NCBI RefSeq assembly: GCF_964199755.1
Contig: NC_133897.1
Location: 161,522,678-161,586,677 of the forward strand
Length of the DNA: 64,000 nucleotides
DNA from: Larus michahellis
Lineage: Eukaryota > Chordata > Aves > Charadriiformes > Laridae
Direction of reading: 5' to 3'
Shown here: piece by piece, positions 12,420 to 21,198 of the stretch
Position numbering within the stretch: the first letter of the stretch is position 1
Layout of the letters: the number at the start of each line of letters is the position of its first letter
The notes under the pieces: model-generated
The model's database searches: none
The model's input: the letters and a program-made list of their open reading frames with translations, nothing else
Told to the model about the DNA's origin: nothing
Program-made: the position numbers and the translations under genes

Positions 12420-13005
12420 TGTTTTGGGCTGGGATAGAGTTCGTTTTCTTCATATTAGCTAGTATGAGGCTATGATTTGGATTTGTGCTGAAAATAGTGT
12501 TGATAACACAGGGATGTTTGTTTCAGTTATTGCTGAGCAGTGCTTACACAGTGTCAAGGGCTTTTCTGCTCCTCACCCCACCCCACCAGTGAGTAGGCTG
12601 GGGGTGCACGAGAAGTTGTGAGGGGACACAGCTGACCCCAACTGACCAAAGGGATATTCCATAACATATGATGTCATGCTCAGCGTATAAAGCTGGTGGA
12701 AGAAGGAGGAAGTGGGGGGACACATTCGGAGAGATGGTGTTTGTCTTCCCAAGTGACCGTTACGTGTGATGGAGCCCTGCTTTCCTGGAGACGGCTGAAT
12801 ACCTGCCTGCCCATGCGAATTAGTGAATGAAATCCTTATTTTAATTTGCTTGCATGCGTGGCTTTTGCTTTACTTATTAAACTGCCTTTATCTCAACCCA
12901 CGAGTGTTCTGACTTTTACCCTTCTGATCCTCTCCCCTATCCCACCAGGGGGGAGTGAGTGAGCGGCTGTGTTGATTAGTTGCCAGCTGGGCTCAAACTA
13001 CAACC
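12420..13005 (+). mobile_element. solo LTR, avian ERVL-type (second copy)
   Basis: A block of about 586 bp begins TGTTTTGGGCTGGGATAGAG and ends near CTACAACCA. It matches the LTR at 1429-2011 over its full length and in the same orientation, including the CTGACCCCAACTGACCAAAG segment, the TATA region, the GTGATGGAGCCC segment and the AGCGGCTGTG stretch near the end. TATAAA is at 12686-12691 and an ATTAAA polyadenylation-like signal is at 12876-12881. No internal retroviral genes adjoin it. The right end could be 13002 (ACA) or 13005 (CCA), and I could not find a clear target duplication. Confidence 0.82.
12669..12691 (+). promoter_or_regulatory. LTR core promoter remnant (CRE-like site and TATA box)
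   Basis: TGATGTCA (12669-12676) is followed by TATAAA (12686-12691) in the U3 part of the second LTR. The first LTR carries TGACATCA at the corresponding place. Each differs from the CRE palindrome TGACGTCA by a CpG transition on opposite strands, which suggests a functional CRE in the ancestor that decayed independently. Present activity is unknown. Confidence 0.5.
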
Positions 13006-13332
13006 ATTGGCAACACTCTCATTGCCTAGATGAAAAAAGGAATCTCAATGCAATTAGAAGACAATGTGTACAGTGCAAAAATGGATTTTGCTAAAGGCAA
13101 GCATACTGGCAAAGTAGTTTGAATATTTAGGTCAAGTTTATTTCTTGATAAAGATTCCTAGAAAAGCCCAGAATCCCTGGCTCTTATGTTTATACTACAG
13201 AACTTTTTCTGCAATTTATTGCTTAGACTTCATATCCTTGGGTGAAGATGCATCACCTTCATTTCATCCATGTATTTGTTACTTTTCTTTTCCTGTTAAC
13301 ATTTGAAATCAGGCTCTGAGAAGAACTGGGCT
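13006..13332. other. unique non-coding sequence
   Basis: About 330 bp between the second LTR and a CR1 fragment. I see no gene, RNA or repeat. Confidence 0.6.
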
Positions 13333-13474
13333 GAGGCCTCCCGTCAGCCTTCTTTTCTCCAGGCTGAACAACCCCAGCTCCCTCAGCTGCTCCTCACAAG
13401 ACTTGCTCTCCAGACCCCTCACCAGCTTTGTTGTTCTTCTTTGGATGCACTCCAGCATCAAATGATGTCTTTAT
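13333..13474 (-). mobile_element. CR1 LINE fragment truncated at both ends
   Basis: About 120-140 bp matches the CR1 C-terminal coding region on the minus strand. It contains CTTTTCTCCAGGCTGAACAA, then CTCAGCTGCTCCTC and CCAGACCCCTCACCAGCTTTG, the antisense of the [22 protein letters not shown] segment. It has neither the CR1 3' tail nor the upstream RT. The right edge grades into sequence like the antisense of the IEVLE codons, so it may extend to about 13474. The loss of the 3' end implies deletion after insertion. Confidence 0.82.
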
Positions 13475-13498
13475 AATCAAATATTTTTATAATCAAAT
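13470..13498. repeat. 13 bp tandem-like direct repeat
   Basis: TTTATAATCAAAT occurs at 13470-13482 and 13486-13498, both identical, with a period of 16. It sits exactly at the right edge of the CR1 fragment, where a rearrangement must have removed the rest of the element. Confidence 0.75.
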
Positions 13499-13796
13499 GA
13501 TCATCATGAGTCATTCTGGGTTCATGAGCCAAAAAAGAAAACTCCTACAGGATGGAGGATTTTTTTTTTCCCCAGCATTGTTTTTTTGTATTTATAGGAA
13601 AAGGAGTCATTACTGTAGAAGAGATGGCATTTGATGACACTATCAACCAGAAGAAGATCTCAGGGAAAACAACTGCTGCTGTTATGGCATGCCCGGGGAT
13701 GTTTGACCAGCAGAAAATTGCTCAGTAAAGCAATTACTGCTGAGCTTGGTTACTGATGGGATTTGAACATTTATTTCTTAGGTATATGTATGTTGT

Positions 13797-14007
13797 TGTC
13801 CTGGTTCCGGTGGGGATAGGGTTAATTTTTCCTGGTATTCCATGCCATCACATCACAATCCAGTATTCCAGGATCAGGACTGTATACTAACTGGTTTATA
13901 ATTGGAGTGAAGTGGATTTTGCTTTGGTGTATCTGAACTCAGCCATTAAACTATGGGCTTTTTTACTTTGCTTTCATTTTTTTCTTTATCTACAACTTGT
14001 TGCTACA
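13797..14007 (+). mobile_element. short ERVL-type LTR derivative, internally deleted
   Basis: The left end TGTCCTGGTTCCGGTGGGGA and the following GATAGGGTTAATTTTTCC match the start of the ERVL-type LTR family (compare 12420). The sequence then jumps directly to TATTCCATGCCATCACATCA, which in the two full LTRs lies some 200 bp further on. A TATA-like TTATAATT (about 13898), an ATTAAA (about 13947) and a TTTATCTACAAC segment follow. At about 211 bp it is well under half the length of the other two. The right end is uncertain (13998 or 14007). It may be a deleted copy or a separate short LTR family. Confidence 0.6.
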
Positions 14008-14950
14008 GAAAGATATCCCTAAACAGGTCATTCTGCAAAAGGATCTGAACAGAGCTGACTAGGTTATTTCATGATTGTTAGAGAGGGTCATAGACTGGGT
14101 CACCTCACTCAGGGTCCTTCCTCTGGGTCCCACAAACATCTGTCTAGACAATGGCAGAACCACCTCTAACAAGAGCCTTTGTCTCTCAATGTCACTGTGA
14201 TGAGCAGCATCTCCAAGAAACGAGTCTACCCTTACCCAGTGAGCACCTCAAAGATGAAGCACTTATTGCATCCAGACTACATTCAACTCAATACTTCGAG
14301 GTATATGTGGATTGCAGGAGTGAGATTGTACTCCACATGCTCTGAGCACAAGCATCTTCTGCCAGCATCACTCTTCCCACAAGCAGTTGTGGATGTAATA
14401 GTACTCTTTTGCATGACATGAGCTTAGGGTGTGACAACTCCTGTGAGCATCAGTACTATCTATCATGAACCAATTACTGATTCCATCTAAAGAGGCATCA
14501 CTTGTGTGCTGTGATTTCTCTATAGCAGTTCTTCCAGGAAATCAGATTGGAAAACAGCTTGCAGGGTTGGTTTTGATATTTTATACACATTTTTTTTCTG
14601 GCAGATTTTCATCATGGAACCTTGAAACCTATGGGGTTTTTTTCCAGGTTCTCAGATATTAGGGTGTATAAAATACCAGGTCTTGAGTTTGTTAAGTAAC
14701 AGAAAAATTAAACAGAATGTGTTTCCATAGAAAGAAGATGTTAAGGAAGAGAGAGAAAACTCCATAAAAAGCAATGATTTACTTTGAGCTTTTTCCATCT
14801 CACAGGGTTATCAGATACATCTTGGAATCAAAGAGAAAATATCTTTACAAAGGACCAAGAAAAGATTTCAAATTCCAAATTATGAGTTTGCTTCTTCAAG
14901 CCTGCTTAACCCACAAGAAATATGCAGGATTATGCTGGTTCAAGGTAAGG
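14008..14950. other. unique non-coding sequence
   Basis: About 0.9 kb with no recognisable gene or mobile element. The short open frames show no family motif. Confidence 0.6.
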
Positions 14951-15480
14951 TCATAGCATCATAGAATGGTTCAGGTTGGAAGGGACCTTCAAGATCATCT
15001 AGTTCCAACCCCCCTGCCATGGGCAGGGACACCTCCCACTAGACCAAGCTGCTCAAAGCCCCATCCAGCCTGGCCTTGAACACTTCCAGGGATGGGGCAT
15101 CCACAGCTTCTCTGGGCAACCTGGGCCAGTGTCTCACCACCCTCTCAGTAAGGAATCTTTTCCTAATATTCAATCTACATCTCCCCTCTTTCAGTTTGAG
15201 GTCATTACCCCGTGTCCTATCGCTACAATCCCTCATAAAGAGTCCCTTTCCATCTCTCCTGTAGGCCCCCTTTAGGTACTGGAAGGCTGAGGTCTCCCTG
15301 GAGCCTTCTCTTCTCCAGGCTGAACAACTCCAAACCTCTCAGCCTGTCTTCATAGGAGAGGTGCTCCAGCCCTCTGATCATTTTTGTGGCCCTCCTGTGG
15401 ACCTGCTCCAACAGATCCATGTCCTTCTTATGTTAGGGACTCCGGAGCTGGATGCAGTACTTCAGGTGAAGATGGAGAAG
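14951..15480 (-). mobile_element. CR1 LINE retrotransposon, 5'-truncated, minus strand
   Basis: The left edge TCATAGCATCATAGAATGGT is the antisense of the CR1 tail, followed by GGTTGGAAGGGACCTTCAAG and the rest of the 3' untranslated region. The antisense ORF2 C-terminal domain runs to about 15475, where similarity stops after GCAGTACTTCAGGTG. It resembles the short tail at 51466-51579 more than the copies at 9.8 or 19 kb, so it is a separate subfamily. Confidence 0.9.
15039..15475 (-). pseudogene. CR1 ORF2 C-terminal remnant
   Basis: The minus-strand frame at 15223-15420 reads [20 protein letters not shown] and [11 protein letters not shown]. It then runs out of phase, and the domain resumes in the frame at 15039-15236 with RTRGNDLKLKEG, LNIRKRFLTERVVRHWPRLP and the normal C-terminal SLEVFKARLDGALSSLV before the natural stop. 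One indel at about 15285-15295 causes the break. This is only the last fifth of ORF2, without the RT catalytic part. Confidence 0.87.
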
Positions 15481-16593
15481 AGAGGGACAGCAAAAGACAA
15501 AAATTTCAACAAGGGCAAATTTGGTAACTCCTTTCATATTGTCCTTTCTCATAAATGCAGGAATCACGTCTTTGTTTAAATTTTATTCTCATGCCTTTGT
15601 TAGAAGTTGCATCAATGTCAGTAGGACCCTGTCAGTAAATAAGGCAACAAGGATAAGGGCCTGACCTTTAACATTCTGTTTCTTTTAAAATCAGCGTTCA
15701 AGGATGATTTATATTCCCCTCCATTTTCCTCTTTTTCTTGCTTCACAGCCAAGTATCACATGATGCACACTTAATACATGATCCAGTTTGAGGAGTGAGC
15801 ATCTCTGACAAAATACAGTGTGTTCTGATGATCCAAACTTTTTACAGACATGAAAATCAGATGTTATTAGGCATAACAACAATCATCACATCAGCTTGGT
15901 TGCTACCCTAATTTAGGTAAGTGAATGTGTTTCAGTTAATACTCAAATTTCACATAGAAGAAGAAAATAGCTGAAGCACCAAAGTATTGTGATCCTGCCC
16001 TTCTCCTGCCTCTGCATTTAATACCCAAGCAAAAAGTTCTAAGGCATTGAAAAATATGGAAACAGGGGATGATGCCATGGAAACATGGAAACTCCTCCTC
16101 ACATATACCATCCAGATGCGCCAGAGCTCCATGGAACAAGATGGTCTTTTATTTTTAAATATAAATAGTTGAACAGCTGCTTTGGAAGCCAAATGTGGAC
16201 ATTCCAAAGAGGAACAACAGTTACTCATCTCTCATACTCTCTATACCTTTACATTTTACTCAGAATATGTGATATTCTGTAGTCCTCCTGGTGATTGACA
16301 AAACCAAGCTGTTATTTCTATGTACCATCTATAAACCGTTTGGTGCTTATGCAGCGATCAATTGGTGTCTCTGGAAGATCTTTGTACAGATCATCAGACC
16401 AGGTTAGCATTCATCTTTGAAATCTGTGAAGTGAAGCAGGTACTGGGAGAAAGGTCAGCAGCTGGGTACAGCTGTACAGAAAGGTACAGAACACTGCTAC
16501 ACATCTGGTTGTGAGTAAGGGAAATTCTGGTCTAATACTATGTGGGTGTAAGTCCTACACTTAAAACCATGTTCAATCACAACTTTCTTTTGC
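15481..16593. other. unique non-coding sequence
   Basis: About 1.1 kb with no recognised gene or element. The two minus-strand frames near 15936-16228 overlap and show no known motif. Confidence 0.6.
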
Positions 16594-17070
16594 CCCCCAA
16601 GTACAAGAAGAACATAGAGAAACTAGAGCAAATTCAGTGGAGGGCCACCAAGATGGAGCACTTGCCCACCTAGCAGAAGCTGAGGGACCAGGGCTTGTTC
16701 AGCGTGAAGAAGAGATGGCTTTAGGGGGACCTAAGAGCAGCCCCCAGTATATATGGGGAGGTCATCAAGAAGATGGAGACAGGCTCTTCAGTGGTGCATG
16801 GTGAGACGATGAGAGACAATGGGCATAAGTTGAAAGGAGAGAGAAAACTAGATATAAGGAATAACTTTTCACTATAAGGGCAGATGAGCAGTATGGCAGA
16901 CTGCTGAGAGAGTTTTTGTTATCTCCATCTTAAAAGATTTTCAAGACTGTGCCAGATAAAGGTCCAAGAAACCTGGTCTGAGCCATAGCTGACCCTTGTT
17001 TGAGCAGGAGGCTAGACAAGAGACCTCCTGAAGGTCCCTTCCAACCTGAATTATCCTACAACCCTATGAC
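16594..17070 (+). mobile_element. old, degraded CR1 LINE fragment
   Basis: Similarity to the CR1 C-terminal coding region starts near AAGTACAAGAAGAACATAGA and continues through GGCCACCAAGATGGAGCACT. It then passes GGGGGACCTAAGAGCAGC and GACAATGGGCATAAGTTG to a recognisable 3' untranslated region, AGGTCCCTTCCAACCTGAAT, with a decayed tail ending near CCCTATGAC. Stops and indels are frequent (for example TAG after TTGCCCACC), so this is older than the other CR1 copies here. It is 5'-truncated but keeps its 3' end. Confidence 0.82.
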
Positions 17071-19229
17071 CCTTTATGAATTACTGGACGGAGGTACCCA
17101 ATCCCCATGCTATGATTGTCATCAAGAACAGCAGAGCTTTTATTTCTCATTGTGAGATGGTCTTGCCATGTTTCCACTGCAAAAGTTAGCTGTTCCTGCA
17201 TCCCCTGGTGGGATGGCACCATACTTGTGTCCTATCACTGCCTTTCTCTATCCTATCACTGTCCTGGCTCAGGGAGACTCCTAAACTAGTCAGCTGCACA
17301 AGGGGGCTTTCCATCTCCCCTCACTGAGGGAAAGTTAAAGAGAAACTCCACTTTATAGTGTTACAAATCACAAAATAGTAGTTTACTATTGTTTTCCCAC
17401 TTAGTTTGGTAGGGTTTTTTTTAAATGATTCATTCATTATACACAGAATGGGCAATATTTAATATTTATGTCTCTGATAGAAGCAATTGAGAGGAAAAGC
17501 AAAAAATTAATTTGCTTCCATACAGGGTTTAATTTTCTCGATATGCCCATTATAGCTCTGTGGTCAGTGTCTCAATGTGTTGTGATGCAGTTTAACATTG
17601 TCAGGAGGACGGCAAATGAAAGTAGCATTAATTTTGCTCAATGAAGCAAAAATGGGTTGCCATCCGTTCTGAGGCTGAGTGTGGCCAGTGGTTACTGGCC
17701 TGAAATAAGGTTTCCCAAACTCTCACCTCCCTGATCATCACCGGTTAATTAGAACGTGGAGACTGGTGCTTCATCACACTCAAAGAGCTTACAAAAGCTG
17801 GAGGAGTATGTTTAATAAACTGCACTGGACGTTTATACATGTTTATTTCCATCAGCTTCTGTTTGTAGTAAAGAATAACACAATTTAGCTCTGTCTAACC
17901 TAGTTGAGGTGAGGATTTATCTGAGGCTGGTATCATCCACAATTAGTAAGGCTGAAAATTACTATTTCATTGATTACTGTTTGGTTTGTTATTTTTTTTT
18001 CTTCTCCTTAGTAGAAGCTGCAACCAGGTTTAATTTTGCCCCTGACTGGGCTCAACATAAGTCACGTAGCATGCCCACTTTGCTGCTAGCCTTTCTGGTT
18101 CATTGGGGAACATTTGCATGTGGAGATAAGGGAACTCAGCTCAGGTGCTGTCTTCTGCTGCAAACCTTTTGAATGCAGAAAACCACGTTTGCATAAGTGG
18201 GCAGTTAATAAATCCCAGCCCTTGACACTTATTGACTAAAGCTCCAGAATAGGCAGATACATTGCTACTGGCTTATTAAAATAACAATTTGAAAAGAAAT
18301 CCCTGTCTCAATGATGGAGATTTGTGATCTGTCAGGTCTGAGATCTGGCAAGGAACTACAAACAGGTTAGGCTAACGTTTCCCATTGGAATATATTTTTT
18401 TTAATAGGAAAATGTGTTTTCAGTGATCAAAACCCAAGAAAATTATAAAAATTTCCTGTGTACTAGGGGAATACCTCAGCTCTTAAAAAAAAATCTATCA
18501 AAACATTTAATTGCTGGTTTTATTCGTGGGAATAAAACCATATTACAGCTGCCGTTCAGGACTCAGGAAAAAAGCTCACAGTTCTGAATTGTGCCACCTA
18601 TTCATAGGGTGACATTGGAAAATTAGTTCTCCTTTCAAATTCCCCATCCAAAAAAAACAGGAAAGTTGTTCTTCATTGCTTATGGGCTGTTGAACGACAG
18701 AAAACACTGCACATCTATGAATCGGGGTTGCTGTAAAACTGGGGAATGTGAAAACTGTGCAGTTAAAACTGTTACCAGACTTGTGTGGTTGTGAAGGATG
18801 GTATTGTTTGTTGTTTCTGGATCATCTCTAAGAAAAAAATAATAAAAAAAAAGATTCCAGGTGAACCAGCATCTGCAGTCTGAAGACTTCTGAGTATTAG
18901 GGCCTCCTGGCATCTCAGTTTTCAGGTTTACAGCCCTATAAGAGCACCTAAGGAAAGCTCAGACTTCATATTCCTGATATTTCATTGGTTCTTTTTCCAT
19001 AACGAGAGACAGAAATCCCATCTGCCCTTTGGAAAGCCCTCCCAAAGAGGAGAACAAGGATTTGCTTTATGGGTAGAGGAGGAGACAATCATGTCAATGC
19101 TGGGTGGTGGCCCATTGATTTATTCTTCTAGAATAGGAAGGATACCTTCCTTTACATAAGACATTTTTCTCTTGAAATTCAAGAAGAGATTAAACTTGAG
19201 TGCTTACAGCAGGAGCCTCTCCAACTCCA
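17071..19229. other. unique non-coding sequence
   Basis: About 2.2 kb of AT-rich sequence with no gene. The 11-mer TCCTATCACTG occurs twice between 17229 and 17265. A/T runs occur near 17991-18000 and 18835-18852. The last part (about 19140-19229) could include more of the outer CR1, but I cannot align it to ORF2. Confidence 0.55.
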
Positions 19230-19250
19230 AGTAGTCAACATGGATTCACC

Positions 19251-19256
19251 AAGGGG
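19251..19256. repeat. target-site duplication, left copy (AAGGGG)
   Basis: Identical to 19967-19972 on the other side of the inner CR1. In the outer CR1 the motif would have occurred once, within the T-K-G-K codons. CR1 insertions often lack clear target duplications, so this short one is informative but could partly be chance. Confidence 0.65.
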
Positions 19257-19966
19257 TGAGGAGCAGCTCTGAGGAGAAGGACCTGGGGGTCCTGGTAGAC
19301 AGCAAATTATCCATGAGCCAGCAGTGTGCCCTTGTCGCCAAGAAGGCCAATGGCATCCTGGGCTGCATAGGGAAGACTGTGGCCAGTAGGTCGAGGGAGG
19401 TCATTCTCCCCCTCTACTCTGCACTGGTGAGGCCACAACTGGAGTATTGTGTCCAGTTTTGGGCTCCCCAGTTCAAGAGGGACAGGGAACTACTGGAGTG
19501 AGTCCAGCGTAAGGCAACCAAGATGATTATGGGACTGGAGCACCTCCCTTATGAGGAAAGGCTGAAAGAGCTGGGACTCTTTAGCCTGGAGAAGAGAAGG
19601 TTGAGGGGGGACCTGATTAATGTTTACAAGTATCTAAAGGGTGGGTTTAAGGAGGACGGAGCCAGGCTCTTTTCAATGGTTCCCAGTGACAGGACAAGGG
19701 GCAATAGGCACAAGCTAGAACATAGGAAGTTCCGTTCAAATACACGGAAAAACTTCTTTACAGTGAGGGTGACAGAGCACTGGAACAGGCTGCCCAGGGA
19801 GGTTGTGGAGTCCCCTTCTCTGGAGATTTTCAAGACCCACCTGGATGCAGCCCTGAGTAATGTGCTTTAGGCAATCCTGCTTTAGCAGGGGAGTTGGACT
19901 AGATGATCTCTAGAGGTCCCTTCCAACTCTGAAGATTCCGTGATTCCGTGATTCTGTGATTCCGTG
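19257..19966 (+). mobile_element. inner CR1 LINE, nested inside the outer CR1
   Basis: A 710 bp 5'-truncated CR1 in the same orientation as its host. It starts near GAGCAGCTCTGAGGAGAAGG and ends in a run of ATTCCGTG/ATTCTGTG units (19935-19966). The sequence AAGGGG occurs immediately left (19251-19256) and immediately right (19967-19972), consistent with a 6 bp target-site duplication. Removing the insert and one repeat restores the host frame. The copy is very close to the minus-strand CR1 at 9814-10792, so both came from the same, younger subfamily. Confidence 0.92.
19259..19870 (+). pseudogene. CR1 ORF2 C-terminal remnant, inner copy
   Basis: Only the C-terminal domain is present: [43 protein letters not shown] and [18 protein letters not shown] (19499-19501) interrupts it where the sister copy at 9.8 kb has arginine. 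The frame continues with [35 protein letters not shown] and [18 protein letters not shown] to the natural stop at 19868-19870. It has one nonsense change and no frameshift, so it is young by the standards of this window. Confidence 0.9.
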
Positions 19967-19972
19967 AAGGGG
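19967..19972. repeat. target-site duplication, right copy (AAGGGG)
   Basis: Right-hand partner of 19251-19256. It directly follows the last ATTCCGTG unit of the inner CR1 tail, and the outer ORF2 frame resumes here. Confidence 0.65.
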
Positions 19973-21108
19973 AAATCATGTCTGACTAATCTGATAGCCT
20001 TCTATGATGGCATGACTGGATGGAGAGATGAGGGGAGGGCAGTAGATGTGGTCTACCTTGACTTAAGCAAGGCTTTTGACACCGTCTCCCACAGCATCCT
20101 CATGGTGAAGTTTAGGAAGCGCGGATTAGATGAATGGACAGTAAGGTGGATAGATAACTGCTTGAAAGACAGAGCTCAGAGGGTAGTGATTAGGGGCACA
20201 GAGTCTAGCTGGAGACCAGTGACGAGTGGTGTTCCCCAGGAGTCAGTACTGGGTCCAGCCCTCTTCAATATATTTATCAATGACCTGGATGAGGGGACAG
20301 AGTGCACCCTCAGCAAGTTCGCTGATGACACAAAGCTGGGGGGGGTGGCTGACACACCGGAAGGCTGTGCTGCCATCCAGAGAGACCTGGACAGGCTGGA
20401 GAGTTGGGCAAAGAGGAACCTTATGAAATTCAACAAGGGCAAGCGTAGGGTGCTGCACCTGGGGAGGAATAACCCCATGCACCAGTACAGGTTGGGTGCT
20501 GACCTGCTGGAGAGCAGTTCTGTGGAAAGAGACCTGGGAGTCCCGGTGGACAACAGGATGACCATGAGCCAGCAATGTGCCCTCGTGGCCAAGAAGGCCA
20601 ATGGCATCCTGGGGTGCATCAAGAAGAGTGTGGCCAGCAGGTCAAGGGAGGTCATCCTCCCCCTCTACTCTGCCCTGGTGAGGCCGCACCTGGAGTACTG
20701 TGTCCAGTTCTGGGCTCCCCGGTTCAAGAAGGACAGGGAACTGCTGGAGAGGGTGCAGTAGAGAGCTACCAAGATGATGAGGGGACTGGAACACCTCTCT
20801 TATGAAGAAAGACTGAGGGATTTGGGTCTCTTCAGTCTGGAAAAAAGACAGCTGAGGGGGGATCTTATCAATGCTTATAAATGCTTAAAGGGTGGGTGTC
20901 AGGAGGATGGGGCCAGGATCTTTTCAGTGGTGCCTGGGGACAGGACAAGAAGTACTGGGCACAAACTTGAGCATAGGAAGTTCCACCTAAACATTCCACT
21001 TTGAGGGTGGCAGAGCACTGGAACAGGCTGCCCAGAGGGGTGGCGGAGTCTCCAACTCTGGAGACATTCAAAACCCACCTGGACGCGTTCCTGTGTAACC
21101 TGCTGTAG
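19967..21108 (+). pseudogene. CR1 ORF2 remnant (reverse transcriptase and C-terminal domain), outer copy
   Basis: One frame is open from 19967 to a TAG at 20759-20761. It contains motif A as [12 protein letters not shown], motif B as SGVPQES (normally SGVPQGS, so the glycine is replaced), and the intact active-site box FADD (20318-20329). [13 protein letters not shown] and [16 protein letters not shown] follow, then [18 protein letters not shown] and [13 protein letters not shown]. After the stop the domain continues in frame ([17 protein letters not shown]) to about 20995. There a deletion of roughly 13-14 bp shifts the frame; [20 protein letters not shown] then resumes and reaches the natural stop at 21106-21108. 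The endonuclease is absent. It is the best preserved reverse transcriptase in the window but not functional. Confidence 0.9.
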
Positions 21109-21198
21109 GTGACCCTGCTCTGGCAGGGGGGTTGGACTAGATGATCTCCAGAAGTCCCTTCCAACCCCAGCTATTCTGTGATTCTGTGATTCTGTGAA

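Larger units (their letters stand above)
19230..21198 (+). mobile_element. outer CR1 LINE, split by a nested CR1 insertion
   Basis: This plus-strand CR1 is interrupted. Its left piece ends with the codons for QHGFTKG (about 19235-19256). After the inner CR1 (19257-19966) the same frame continues at 19967 with [10 protein letters not shown] and on through the reverse transcriptase and C-terminal domain. It ends at the tail ATTCTGTGATTCTGTGATTC (about 21173-21198). The 5' limit is unclear because sequence before about 19230 does not read as CR1. Having received an insertion, it is older than the inner element. Confidence 0.9.

Noticed and set aside
1429..13005. The two full LTRs as the ends of one provirus
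   Set aside because: They are in the same orientation about 11 kb apart, but no gag, pol or env remnant lies between them, they have diverged substantially, and several CR1 elements and unique DNA fill the gap. Two independent solo LTRs fit better.
20176..20655. 159-codon minus-strand frame opposite the CR1 reverse transcriptase
   Set aside because: It is the antisense shadow of the ORF2 coding sequence.
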